Positions 34,167 to 43,535 of a DNA stretch of 64,000 nt are shown here, piece by piece. The first letter of the stretch is position 1. Each line of letters opens with the position of its first letter. The position numbers and the translations under genes were made by a program. The DNA is from UBA5109 sp964606735 (lineage in GTDB: Bacteria; Pseudomonadota; Gammaproteobacteria; Pseudomonadales; Pseudohongiellaceae): the NCBI GenBank assembly GCA_964606735.1, contig CAZSHI010000007.1:31152-95151 (forward strand), given 5' to 3'. The notes under the pieces were generated by a model that ran no database searches, was not told the origin of the DNA, and worked only from the letters and a program-made list of their open reading frames with translations.

Positions 34167-35528
34167 GTGATCAGGGAAATGCGTTTACAGGAAATTCAGG
34201 AATTGACGGGTGGCAGCTTGAGTAAAGCAGATGTCAGCTTCAATGCTGTGTCTATCGACAGCAGGACACTTGCCGCCGGTAATTTATATGTCGCCATCAA
34301 GGGTGAGCACTTCGACGGGAATGATTTTGTTGCCGAGGCAGAAAAAAAGGGGGCAGCTGGCGCAATAATCAACAGAGAAACGGAGACCGCTCTACCTACC
34401 TTGCAGGTAAAGGATACGCGTCTCGCACTGGGAAAAATCGGCCTGCATAACCGGCTCCTGAGTCAGGCAAAAGTGCTGGCCTTAACTGGTAGCCAGGGCA
34501 AAACCACCGTCAAGGAAATGACAGCCAGTATTCTGGCTGTGAGTGGCAAGGTGCTGAAGACTAAAGGCAATCTGAACAACGATCTTGGGGTGCCTCTGAC
34601 CCTGCTGCAGCTAGAGGCCGAGCATGAATTTGCCGTGATTGAGCTGGGAGCCAATGCGCCAGGCGAAATTGCCTACAGTTCTGCTTTTGTCAGGCCTCAG
34701 GTAGCGCATATCACCAATGTGGCGCCAACGCATCTGGAAGGTTTTGGTGACCTTGATGGTGTGGCCAGGGCCAAAGGAGAAATCTGGGAAAGCCTTGATG
34801 AAACAGGCATCGCTGTGGTCAATCTGGATGATGCTTATGCCGGCCAATGGATTGAGCAACTTAAAGGGAAAAGACTGGTGACGATCAGTGCGCTGGGTAA
34901 AAGCACTGCCGATTTCAGGGTAGCAGCACTTGAATTTAACGATGCCATGCACTCGCAGTTTATCTTGCATACCCCTGTCGGAGAGCTGTCGATAAAGCTG
35001 GCGTTGCCGGGTCATCACAATGTTTCCAATGCTCTGGCCGCTGCGGCCTTGAGCATACAGGCGGGAGCCGGTCTGTCGGCAGTCCAGCAAGGGCTGCAAA
35101 ACATGCAGCCAGTCCCCGGGCGAATGACCCTTCGTAAAGGCTTCAAGCAAGCCGTCATTATTGATGATTCCTACAATGCCAGCCCGAGTTCGTTTCAGGC
35201 CGCCATTGATGTATTGGCGAGGCAACTGGGTACAACAATTATTGCCATGGGAGACATGGCAGAGCTGGGTTCGTATACCGATGAAGCTCATCGGGAAATC
35301 GGAACTTATGCGAGACAAAAAGGCATCGATTTACTTTACACCATTGGCAGCAGCTCACAGCTGGCAACCGAAAGTTTCGGTAAAGATGCCAGGCATTTTA
35401 CTCAAATGGATGCACTGGCACAGCATCTGATGTCCCTGCTTGACCCAACGGTAACCTTGTTGATCAAGGGTTCGCGCAGTGCGGGGATGGACAAGCTGGT
35501 TTCCACCTTAACCCAGGAAGGAGATTAA
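34167..35528 (+). CDS. murF: UDP-MurNAc-tripeptide D-alanyl-D-alanine ligase
   Basis: MurF attaches D-Ala-D-Ala to complete the UDP-MurNAc-pentapeptide. 453 residues with the P-loop ALTGSQGKTTVKEMTASIL, KTKGNLNNDLGVPLTLL and the conserved VIDDSYNASPSSFQAAID-type segment. GTG at 34167 gives the listed start; ATG at 34179 is an alternative four codons in, and the ribosome-binding site does not decide between them. Confidence 0.97.
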   Translation: MIREMRLQEIQELTGGSLSKADVSFNAVSIDSRTLAAGNLYVAIKGEHFDGNDFVAEAEKKGAAGAIINRETETALPTLQVKDTRLALGKIGLHNRLLSQAKVLALTGSQGKTTVKEMTASILAVSGKVLKTKGNLNNDLGVPLTLLQLEAEHEFAVIELGANAPGEIAYSSAFVRPQVAHITNVAPTHLEGFGDLDGVARAKGEIWESLDETGIAVVNLDDAYAGQWIEQLKGKRLVTISALGKSTADFRVAALEFNDAMHSQFILHTPVGELSIKLALPGHHNVSNALAAAALSIQAGAGLSAVQQGLQNMQPVPGRMTLRKGFKQAVIIDDSYNASPSSFQAAIDVLARQLGTTIIAMGDMAELGSYTDEAHREIGTYARQKGIDLLYTIGSSSQLATESFGKDARHFTQMDALAQHLMSLLDPTVTLLIKGSRSAGMDKLVSTLTQEGD

Positions 35529-35534
35529 CCGCTC

Positions 35535-36617
35535 ATGTTACTTTGGCTGACAAATTATCTGGCGCAATTTAATTCCGGTTTTACGGTTTTTGAATACCTG
35601 ACCCTGCGTGGCATTCTCGGGGTACTCACAGCCCTGTTAATTTCGCTGTTTATTGGGCCCTATGTCATCAGACATCTGAATTATCGACAGATAGGCCAGG
35701 TGGTTCGTGATGACGGACCGCAGACCCATTTAAGCAAGGCCGGGACACCAACGATGGGAGGTGCGCTGATTCTGATCAGCATCGTTATTGCCAGTCTGCT
35801 GTGGTCGGACCTGAGTTCAGCCTATGTCTGGACAGTACTATTCGTGACAGTTGGATTCGGTGTTATCGGCTGGGTTGATGATTACCGAAAAATCTTTGAA
35901 AAAAATCCGAAGGGGCTGAGTCCTGGTTGGAAGTATTTCTGGCAGTCGATCATTGGTTTTACGGCTGCCTGCTATCTCTACTGGCATGCAGTCACGCCAG
36001 CAGAAACAGCTTTCATCGTCCCGTTTTTTAAGGACGTTGCACTCGAGCTGGGTCCCTTTTATGTATTTATCGCTTATTTTTTCATCGTTGGTTTCAGTAA
36101 TGCCGTAAACCTGACCGATGGCCTGGACGGTCTGGCCATTCTGCCAACCGTGATGGTAGGCAGTGCGCTGGGCATTATTGCGTATCTGGTTGGCAATACG
36201 GAATTTTCAGCCTACCTGAATATTCCCTATATCGCAGGCACCGGAGAACTGGTTGTTTTTTGTGGCGCCATGGCAGGAGCCGGCCTTGGTTTCCTGTGGT
36301 TTAACACTTACCCGGCACAGATATTTATGGGCGATGTCGGAGCTCTGGCGCTGGGAGCTGCGTTGGGCGCTGTTGCGGTAATTGCCAGGCATGAAATTGT
36401 GCTGGTCATCATGGGCGGTATTTTTGTGATGGAAACATTGTCGGTCATTTTACAGGTGGCATCCTTCAAGTTGACTGGGCGGCGTATTTTCAGAATGGCG
36501 CCCTTGCATCATCACTTTGAATTGAAAGGCTGGCCTGAACCACGGGTGATTGTCCGATTCTGGATTATCACCATTATTCTGGTCCTTTTCGGTCTGGGCA
36601 CACTGAAGCTGCGATAG
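35535..36617 (+). CDS. mraY: Phospho-MurNAc-pentapeptide transferase
   Basis: MraY makes lipid I on the inner membrane. A polytopic 360-residue protein with about ten helices and the diagnostic cytoplasmic loops RDDGPQTHLSKAGTPTMGG, GWVDDYRKIFEKNPKGLSP, NAVNLTDGLDGLAILP and the MAPLHHHFELKGWPE His cluster. Size and order in the cluster are standard. Confidence 0.98.
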   Translation: MLLWLTNYLAQFNSGFTVFEYLTLRGILGVLTALLISLFIGPYVIRHLNYRQIGQVVRDDGPQTHLSKAGTPTMGGALILISIVIASLLWSDLSSAYVWTVLFVTVGFGVIGWVDDYRKIFEKNPKGLSPGWKYFWQSIIGFTAACYLYWHAVTPAETAFIVPFFKDVALELGPFYVFIAYFFIVGFSNAVNLTDGLDGLAILPTVMVGSALGIIAYLVGNTEFSAYLNIPYIAGTGELVVFCGAMAGAGLGFLWFNTYPAQIFMGDVGALALGAALGAVAVIARHEIVLVIMGGIFVMETLSVILQVASFKLTGRRIFRMAPLHHHFELKGWPEPRVIVRFWIITIILVLFGLGTLKLR

Positions 36618-36635
36618 GAGTTTTGTAGAAAAGTC

Positions 36636-37979
36636 ATGCAAACCGCGCTACACAGAAACGGAAAAGTCATTGTCGGTCTCGGCCAGACAGGGCTTTCCTT
36701 TGCGCGCTATTTGCAGCGGCAGGGTGAGAGTTTTCGAATTGTGGACAGTCGTCAGCAGCCGCCCGGATTAGAGGAAGCCAGACAGGCATTTCCGCAGCTT
36801 GAGATCGAGTTGGGTGATTTTCAGGAACAGACCCTGCTGGCAGCAGAAGAATTACTGGTCAGTCCGGGAGTGGATTTACGCCAGCCAGTATTCGATAAGG
36901 CAAGACAGGCCAAGATTCCCCTGAACAGTGATATCAGCATTTTTGCTGCAAGCATTCAGGCGCCAATTGCGGCGATAACCGGTTCCAATGCCAAAAGCAC
37001 TGTGGTCAGTTTGCTTGGTGTGATGGCAGAGCGGGCAGGTCTGGATGTTGCGGTGGCCGGCAATATTGGTAAGCCGGTTCTGGACCTGCTCGACGAAAAA
37101 GAGCGTCAGCTGTATGTCCTGGAGATTTCCAGTTTTCAACTGGAAAGCACTCATGAGCTTGGCGCTGAAGTGGCCTGTATTCTTAATATAAGCACGGATC
37201 ATATGGATCGCTATGATGCCGAGCAGGAGTATCTGACAGCTAAACAACGAATTTTCCAGAACTGCAAACAGGCAGTTGTGAACCGCGATGATCCCCTGAC
37301 GTCGTTGGGCATTCCCGCATCGGCAAGACAGTGGAGTTACGGTCTTGATGCCGGCGGTCCTGATGAGTTCGGTCTGCTGGAAGTGGAGGGTGAAACTTGG
37401 CTGGCCTTCGATCAGCAGGCATTAATGCCTGCCAGTCAGGTCAAACTCGCCGGTCGGCATAATCTGGCAAATGCACTGGCAGCACTGGCACTCGGTCATG
37501 CGCTGGGTCTGGACATGCCGCTCATGCTGGCCGCTTTGCGTGACTTTGCGGGCTTAGCGCATCGCTGTCAGTTTATTGCCGACATTCAAGGCGTTAAATA
37601 TTACAACGATTCCAAAGGTACCAATGTCGGTGCCAGCATTGCCGCACTTCAGGGCCTGGGTGGAGAAAACAATGTAATACTGCTGGCCGGAGGTCAGGGC
37701 AAGGGCGCGAATTTTAGTGACTTGCAGGAGAGCCTATCGCGCCACGCCAAACTGGTCATTGTTTACGGCGAAGATGCAAAACGAATCAGCCTGGCTATAT
37801 CTCCAGTAGTGTCTGTCACAGCGGTCGACAATCTGCTTGCGGCGGTGGAGTTGGCGCACCAGCAAGCACAGCCAGGAGATATTGTTTTATTGTCACCTGC
37901 CTGCGCCAGTTTTGACATGTTTGCGAATTTTGAGGAACGCGGCAGGGTATTTACAGCGGCGGTGGAGGCTCTGCACTGA
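36636..37979 (+). CDS. murD: UDP-MurNAc-L-alanine--D-glutamate ligase
   Basis: MurD adds D-Glu to UDP-MurNAc-L-Ala. 447 residues with an N-terminal Rossmann region (KVIVGLGQTGLSFARYL), P-loop AAITGSNAKSTVVSLLG, substrate region FQLESTHELGAEVACILNIS and the C-terminal YNDSKGTNVGAS. Its stop overlaps the ftsW ATG by one base. Confidence 0.98.
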   Translation: MQTALHRNGKVIVGLGQTGLSFARYLQRQGESFRIVDSRQQPPGLEEARQAFPQLEIELGDFQEQTLLAAEELLVSPGVDLRQPVFDKARQAKIPLNSDISIFAASIQAPIAAITGSNAKSTVVSLLGVMAERAGLDVAVAGNIGKPVLDLLDEKERQLYVLEISSFQLESTHELGAEVACILNISTDHMDRYDAEQEYLTAKQRIFQNCKQAVVNRDDPLTSLGIPASARQWSYGLDAGGPDEFGLLEVEGETWLAFDQQALMPASQVKLAGRHNLANALAALALGHALGLDMPLMLAALRDFAGLAHRCQFIADIQGVKYYNDSKGTNVGASIAALQGLGGENNVILLAGGQGKGANFSDLQESLSRHAKLVIVYGEDAKRISLAISPVVSVTAVDNLLAAVELAHQQAQPGDIVLLSPACASFDMFANFEERGRVFTAAVEALH

Positions 37980-39172
37980 TGGCGACATTGGCGCAACAAG
38001 CGTTCAAACGTGAAAGGGAAGTAGTTTACCTGGGCGATCAGGGGCTGATTGTCTGCGTCCTCCTTCTGCTGATATTCGGCCTGATCATGATGACGTCGGC
38101 ATCAATAGAAATTGCCAGCAGTGATTATGGTGATGCATTTTACTACCTGAAAAAACAGCTGATATTCATGGTGATGGGAGCCATTGCCGGGCTGGTTGTT
38201 TTCAATATTCCCATCAAGTTTTATCGCGCCTGGAGTATGCCACTCATGCTGCTGGGGATAGGTTTGCTGATGCTTGTGCTGATGCCGGGGATTGGCAGGG
38301 AAGTCAATGGTAGTACACGCTGGCTTAATCTTGGCTTTATGACATTACAGGTCTCCGAGCCGGCAAAAGTGTTCATTGTGATTTTCATTGCTGCTTACCT
38401 GAGCAGGCATCATCAATATGTCATCAGTAGCTGGAAAGGATTTGCTACGCCACTGGCTTTTATTGCTCTGCCAGTTTTGCTGCTCTTGAAAGAACCTGAT
38501 TTTGGTGCGGTCGTTGTGCTCATGCTCTCGGTATTCGGCATGATGTTCCTGGCCGGGGTCAAACTATACCAGTTTGTGTTGTTAATTCTTGCTGCAGGCG
38601 GAGCAGGCGCTGCGCTGATTCTGTCATCTTCCTATCGTATTGCGCGGGTCAAATCATTCGTGGCGGCCCTTTCAGATCCTTTTAATGAGGACGTGGTCTT
38701 TGGATCCGGATATCAGTTGGCTCAGGCCTTGATAGCGTTTGGTCGGGGAGAATGGTTCGGGGTCGGCTTGGGTAACAGCATTCAAAAACTTTACTTTTTG
38801 CCCGAGCCGCACACCGATTTTGTACTGGCAATTATCGCCGAGGAGCTGGGCGTTATTACAGTCATAGCCTTGCTGGCCCTGTTCATGGTGTTTGTCTGGC
38901 GAGCCATGCTGATTGCCAGAAAAAATGAACAAAAAGGTGATTTCTTTCCTGCTTATCTTGCTTACGGTATTGCGCTGATTTTCATGGGACAAATCATCAT
39001 CAATGTCGGTGTAAATATCGGCTTGCTGCCGACCAAGGGTCTGACATTGCCATTTTTAAGCGCTGGCGGTTCCAGCCTGATTACCTGCATGGTAATGGTT
39101 GCTCTGCTGCTGAGAATCGATGTTGAAAATTTTGCCAGGGAAAACAACCTGAAAAGGGTGGTAAACCGATGA
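37979..39172 (+). CDS. ftsW: Septal peptidoglycan glycosyltransferase FtsW
   Basis: A SEDS-family polymerase with about ten membrane helices that extends glycan strands at the septum together with FtsI. 397 residues; GREVNGSTRWLNLGFMTLQV, LLKEPDFGAVVVL (catalytic-region Asp) and the periplasmic loop LPEPHTDFVLAIIAEELG are characteristic. The final GLTLPFLSAGGSSLI segment is conserved. Overlaps murG by four bases. Confidence 0.97.
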   Translation: MATLAQQAFKREREVVYLGDQGLIVCVLLLLIFGLIMMTSASIEIASSDYGDAFYYLKKQLIFMVMGAIAGLVVFNIPIKFYRAWSMPLMLLGIGLLMLVLMPGIGREVNGSTRWLNLGFMTLQVSEPAKVFIVIFIAAYLSRHHQYVISSWKGFATPLAFIALPVLLLLKEPDFGAVVVLMLSVFGMMFLAGVKLYQFVLLILAAGGAGAALILSSSYRIARVKSFVAALSDPFNEDVVFGSGYQLAQALIAFGRGEWFGVGLGNSIQKLYFLPEPHTDFVLAIIAEELGVITVIALLALFMVFVWRAMLIARKNEQKGDFFPAYLAYGIALIFMGQIIINVGVNIGLLPTKGLTLPFLSAGGSSLITCMVMVALLLRIDVENFARENNLKRVVNR

Positions 39173-40311
39173 GCCAGACCAGTGCTAAAAAAGTTCTGAT
39201 CATGGCCGGCGGTACCGGAGGACACATTTTCCCGGCCTTGAGTATTGCCCGTCACCTGCAATCTATGGGTGTGGTGGTTGAATGGTTAGGCACACGTAAA
39301 GGCATGGAGTCTCGTATCGTGCCTGAAACGGATATTCCGATTCACTATATTTCAGTTTCCGGATTACGGGGCAAGAGTCGCTTAACCATTTTGCTCTCGC
39401 CCTTCGTAATAACTCTGGCGATCTGCCAGGCGCTGGCAAAGCTGTGGTCCTGTAAACCCTGCTGTGTGCTTGGAATGGGCGGTTTTGTAACTGGACCAGG
39501 TGGGGTAGCTGCTTGGATGTTAGGAAAACCATTACTGATTCATGAACAAAATGCGATTGCTGGACTCAGCAACCAGATCCTCAGTCCTCTGGCTACGGTT
39601 GTAATGGAGGGTTTTGCTGGAGCCTTCAAGCGTAAGCAGATGCTCAGCAAGCGAAGCTTAATAAGGTTTAAACCTGACAAAGCAATTCATGTTGGTAATC
39701 CGTTGCGTAAAGAAGTACTTGACTGTGAGCCACCCGAGAAGCGTTTCGCAGGTAGGGAAGAGCAAAGGATTCGTCTGTTAATTGTAGGTGGTAGTCTCGG
39801 CGCCCAGGCTATTAATCGCTTTCTGCCGGAATTTCTTGCTGAATATTCGAACGCAAATAAAGTTGAGCTCTGGCACCAGTGTGGAAAAAATAATCTTGAT
39901 GATTGTCTGCAAGCCTATAAGCAGGCGGGAATCAATACTGATGAAATCAAGGTGTCGGCCTTTATTGATGATATGGCCCAGGCCTATGCATGGGCTGATG
40001 TGGTTCTGTGCCGTGCCGGAGCATCCACGGTATCTGAAATTGCGGCGGTGGGCGTGCCGGCAGTATTTGTGCCATTTCCCCATGCGGTCGATGATCATCA
40101 GACAGAAAATGCCCTGATTCTGCAAAAACTGGGAGCAGCATGGATTATTCAACAGCATGAATTAAGTTCGACAAAACTTGCAGACATTCTGGATCGTTTC
40201 CTGGCAAATCGAGCACTGATTTTACAGACTGCATTGCTTGCACAGGAGGCAGCGAAACCGGAAGCAACAGAGACAGCGGCAGGCTATTGTATGGAGGCCT
40301 GTTATGTCTGA
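39169..40311 (+). CDS. murG: Lipid II synthase MurG (GlcNAc transferase)
   Basis: MurG transfers GlcNAc to lipid I, forming lipid II. The GT28 fold shows LIMAGGTGGHIFPALSIARH, LIHEQNAIAGLSNQIL, LLIVGGSLGAQAINRFLPEF and the UDP-GlcNAc site LCRAGASTVSEIAAVGVPAV. At 380 residues it is about 20 longer than usual, because the C-terminus runs past the normal end into the start of murC (eight-base overlap). It starts at ATG inside the ftsW stop. Confidence 0.97.
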   Translation: MSQTSAKKVLIMAGGTGGHIFPALSIARHLQSMGVVVEWLGTRKGMESRIVPETDIPIHYISVSGLRGKSRLTILLSPFVITLAICQALAKLWSCKPCCVLGMGGFVTGPGGVAAWMLGKPLLIHEQNAIAGLSNQILSPLATVVMEGFAGAFKRKQMLSKRSLIRFKPDKAIHVGNPLRKEVLDCEPPEKRFAGREEQRIRLLIVGGSLGAQAINRFLPEFLAEYSNANKVELWHQCGKNNLDDCLQAYKQAGINTDEIKVSAFIDDMAQAYAWADVVLCRAGASTVSEIAAVGVPAVFVPFPHAVDDHQTENALILQKLGAAWIIQQHELSSTKLADILDRFLANRALILQTALLAQEAAKPEATETAAGYCMEACYV

Positions 40312-41746
40312 GATGCAAAACAAAAAGCTCATCTCCAGCGTGCCTGAAATGCGGCGTATCAGCAATATACATTTTATTGGTATTGGTGGTGCCGGCATGA
40401 GCGGTATTGCAGAAGTGCTGCTAAATCAGGGCTACAAGATCAGCGGTTCTGATATTGCGCCAAGTAAAACCTGCGCCAGGCTCGAAAAGCTTGGGGCAAA
40501 AATTTATATCGGACATAAAGCCCGCCATGTTGAAGATTCTGATGTGGTTGTTATTTCCAGCGCGGTTAATGAAAGCAACAATGAAATCAGGGCAGCCATC
40601 AAGCGCCGCATTCCGATAATCCGGCGCGCTGAAATGCTGGCTGAATTAATGCGTTATCGACATGCAGTTGTCATAGCGGGTACGCATGGTAAAACCACCA
40701 CTACCAGCATGATTGCCTCAGTTTTTGCACAGGGAAAACTAGACCCTACTTTTGTGATAGGCGGGTTGCTTAACAGTGCCGGCACCAATGCCAAACTGGG
40801 TACCAGTAGATACATGGTGGCAGAAGCAGATGAAAGTGACGCATCCTTCCTGCACCTTTTACCAATGGTAGCGGTTGTCACAAATATTGATGACGATCAT
40901 ATGCAGACTTACGGAAGTGATTTTGAAAAACTGAAGCGAACCTTTGTGGAGTTTTTACACAACCTGCCTTTCTATGGCTTGGCTGTTTTATGTGCAGATG
41001 ATCCAGTCATTCAGGAGCTGATGCCACAGGTTTCAAGGCCGATACTGACTTACGGTTTTTCAGAACAGGCCGATTTCAGGATCAAGGAAATATCCCAGCA
41101 AAACCAGCATACCAGTTTCAGTGTCAGTAAGCCGGACAAAGGCGAACTATCACTGACCCTGAGTATGCCCGGTGCGCACAATGTGCTGAATGCCACAGCA
41201 GCAATTGCGGTGGCAAGCGATCAGGGTCTTTCTGATGAAGACATCATTCAGGGGCTGGAAAGATTTGAAGGTGTGGGCAGGCGTTTCGAGATGCACGGTG
41301 AACTTCAGTTTAGCAGAGGTAGTGCCATGCTTGTTGATGATTATGGGCACCATCCCACAGAGGTGGCAGCCAATATCAAAGCCGTGCGGGCAGGCTGGCC
41401 AGACAAACGACTGGTGATGATCTATCAGCCACATCGTTACAGCCGTACCCAGGACCTATATGACGATTTCGTCTCCGTTTTGTCTGAGGTTGATTTGCTG
41501 CTGATGCTGGATGTCTATCCGGCTGGCGAGAAAGCGATACGAGGAGCGGACAGTAAAAGTCTATGTCGCAGTATCCGGCAGCGCGGACAACTGGACCCGG
41601 TATTTGTAAAAGAACTTCAGGAGCTCCCGGCTTTGCTGGATGAGTTACTAGAGGATGGTGATCTGCTGATAACCCAGGGCGCAGGCAGTGTTGGTTTACT
41701 GTCTGCCCGTCTGGCACAGGATGGTCTTGCAGGAGACTGGAGCTAA
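40304..41746 (+). CDS. murC: UDP-N-acetylmuramate--L-alanine ligase
   Basis: MurC adds L-Ala to UDP-MurNAc, the first amino acid of the stem. From ATG 40304 it is 480 residues, with IHFIGIGGAGMSGIAEVLL near the N-terminus, the ATP loop VIAGTHGKTTTTSMIAS, EADESDASFLHLLP and VDDYGHHPTEVAANIKAV. The longer frame from 40238 lies inside murG and is rejected. Overlaps murG by eight bases. Confidence 0.98.
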   Translation: MSEMQNKKLISSVPEMRRISNIHFIGIGGAGMSGIAEVLLNQGYKISGSDIAPSKTCARLEKLGAKIYIGHKARHVEDSDVVVISSAVNESNNEIRAAIKRRIPIIRRAEMLAELMRYRHAVVIAGTHGKTTTTSMIASVFAQGKLDPTFVIGGLLNSAGTNAKLGTSRYMVAEADESDASFLHLLPMVAVVTNIDDDHMQTYGSDFEKLKRTFVEFLHNLPFYGLAVLCADDPVIQELMPQVSRPILTYGFSEQADFRIKEISQQNQHTSFSVSKPDKGELSLTLSMPGAHNVLNATAAIAVASDQGLSDEDIIQGLERFEGVGRRFEMHGELQFSRGSAMLVDDYGHHPTEVAANIKAVRAGWPDKRLVMIYQPHRYSRTQDLYDDFVSVLSEVDLLLMLDVYPAGEKAIRGADSKSLCRSIRQRGQLDPVFVKELQELPALLDELLEDGDLLITQGAGSVGLLSARLAQDGLAGDWS

Positions 41747-41751
41747 AAGCT

Positions 41752-42678
41752 ATGGCAGACGAGTTTGGCAGAGTTGCAGTTTTGATGGGCGGAGATTCTT
41801 CCGAACGGGAGATTTCGCTGCTCAGCGGCAATGCTGTCCTGGAAGCCCTGCTGACCAGCGGAGTTGATGCAATAGGCATTGATACGGGAAAAGACTTTTT
41901 TGCAGCCATTAGCGGGGAAATCTTTGATCGGGCTTTCATTATGCTGCATGGCAGTCATGGTGAGGACGGGCGGGTTCAGGCAGTGCTTGATCTGATGAAC
42001 ATTCCCTATACCGGCAGTGGTCACATGGCAAGCGCACTGGCGATGGATAAAGTGCGCAGCAAACTGATCTGGATGGCTCAGGGTTTGCCGACACCTGAAT
42101 TTGAACTGCTGTATGACAGTACTGACTGGCAAGCTGTCATCGACAGACTTGGCGACTGTTTCGTCAAGCCGGTCAATGATGGTTCCAGCCTGGGGATTAA
42201 ACAGGCCAATGATCCGGAATCGCTGAAGGAAGCCTTTGAATATGCCTGCCAGTTCGATGATGTGGTAATGGCGGAAAGCAAGATTGAGGGTCCGGAATAT
42301 ACCGTGCCAATCGTGAACAGGCAGGTGCTTCCAGCTATTGAACTGAGGCCTAAGAATGCCTTTTATGATTATGAAGCCAAGTATGAGGCTGATGATACTG
42401 AGTACTTGTGCCCCTGTGACCTGAATGATGAAGAGGACCAGAGTATCCGAAGCCTTTCCGGTGAAGCCTATCAGTTGATTGGTTGTGAAGGTTGGGGGCG
42501 AGTTGACCTGATGCGTGACAGGGAAGGCACTTTCTGGTTGCTGGAAGTCAATACCGTACCCGGGATGACCAGTCACTCACTGGTACCCAAGTCAGCCAGC
42601 GTTGCTGGTATGGATTTCAATACTTTGGTTCTGGAAATACTGAAGGGCAGTTTGCAAAAAGAGGTGCAAGACAGGTGA
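41752..42678 (+). CDS. ddlB: D-alanine--D-alanine ligase
   Basis: Makes the D-Ala-D-Ala dipeptide used by MurF. A 308-residue ATP-grasp enzyme with VAVLMGGDSSEREISLLSG, MLHGSHGEDGRVQAVLDL, FVKPVNDGSSLGIKQA and WLLEVNTVPGMTSHSLVP. It starts five bases after murC; the stop overlaps the ftsQ GTG. Confidence 0.97.
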   Translation: MADEFGRVAVLMGGDSSEREISLLSGNAVLEALLTSGVDAIGIDTGKDFFAAISGEIFDRAFIMLHGSHGEDGRVQAVLDLMNIPYTGSGHMASALAMDKVRSKLIWMAQGLPTPEFELLYDSTDWQAVIDRLGDCFVKPVNDGSSLGIKQANDPESLKEAFEYACQFDDVVMAESKIEGPEYTVPIVNRQVLPAIELRPKNAFYDYEAKYEADDTEYLCPCDLNDEEDQSIRSLSGEAYQLIGCEGWGRVDLMRDREGTFWLLEVNTVPGMTSHSLVPKSASVAGMDFNTLVLEILKGSLQKEVQDR

Positions 42679-43484
42679 GTTTGCTCAAGCGCAACAATAA
42701 AGGACGGGGAGCCAGTATGCGAAGTCGCCAGCAAAGCAGCAACTTGCAGCGTGTGTTCCCTGTCTTGAAAAAAGCCGTGCTTGCGTCCCTCTTGCTGGCC
42801 TTGCTTGCCTTGCTGGGCCTCAATTCCCGGGCTGTTTTTGATGATGTGGCAAGCCAGCGTATTGAGTTTGTCGTGATCGAAGGTGAGCTACTGCGGGTAA
42901 CTGAAAACGATGTGCAGGCGGCGGTTTTCAATTTTATTAACCGCAGCATGGTGTCGGTAGATCTTGATCAGGTCAAGGCGGCTCTCGAAGGCAATGCCTG
43001 GATTAAAAGTGCAAGCCTCCGGCGCAAGTGGCCCAACACCTTGATTGTTGATGTGACAGAAGAAGTGCCAATTGCCCGCTGGGGAGACAGCCAGTTATTG
43101 AATCAGGACGGCAACATCTTTTCGCCACCCGTGGTGGATTTGCAACTAAATCTGGCGAAGCTGTCGGGTCCGCCAGGTAGTGAAAAGCGGGTCATGGAGC
43201 AGTACCAGGTGTTTAACCAGCTTCTGTATCCGAAAAATATTCGGATAGCCAGCCTGGATCTGAACACTCGGGGAGCCTGGACAGTAAAGCTGATTAATGG
43301 AGTGACATTATCTGTCGGCAGTATCAGCCCGGTTATGCGGGTGCGCCGTTTTGCCCGGATCTATGACACTGTGTTTGCCGCTCATATGGCAGACATAGAA
43401 CGTTTTGATCTGCGTTATGAAGATGGAATAGCCGTAGCCTATAAAACAGCGGCGACAAATGAAGCACTGGTTTCAATGCAGTGA
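42675..43484 (+). CDS. ftsQ: Cell division protein FtsQ
   Basis: A bitopic division protein, 269 residues: basic cytoplasmic start, one membrane helix (about 34-52, AVLASLLLALLALLGL), a POTRA domain (about 60-130; IEFVVIEGELLRVTENDVQA, NAWIKSASLRRKWPNTLIVD) and the beta domain. It connects early and late divisome proteins. GTG at 42675 overlaps the ddlB stop (GTGA); ATG at 42718 is out of frame. Confidence 0.94.
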   Translation: MSLLKRNNKGRGASMRSRQQSSNLQRVFPVLKKAVLASLLLALLALLGLNSRAVFDDVASQRIEFVVIEGELLRVTENDVQAAVFNFINRSMVSVDLDQVKAALEGNAWIKSASLRRKWPNTLIVDVTEEVPIARWGDSQLLNQDGNIFSPPVVDLQLNLAKLSGPPGSEKRVMEQYQVFNQLLYPKNIRIASLDLNTRGAWTVKLINGVTLSVGSISPVMRVRRFARIYDTVFAAHMADIERFDLRYEDGIAVAYKTAATNEALVSMQ

Positions 43485-43535
43485 TGGGCACTATGAGTAA
43501 AAAAGTATGCATGTTAACAAGGTGGGCTCAGCGCG

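Noticed and set aside
34611..35318. 235-codon open frame antisense to murF
   Set aside because: Shadow of a conserved gene; no start context or motif.
40238..40303. Upstream extension of murC inside murG
   Set aside because: The Arg/Gln-rich stretch is a murG shadow; ATG 40304 gives the family start.
41743..42576. 277-codon open frame antisense to ddlB
   Set aside because: Fully opposite ddlB, His/Gln-rich shadow composition, no family resemblance.
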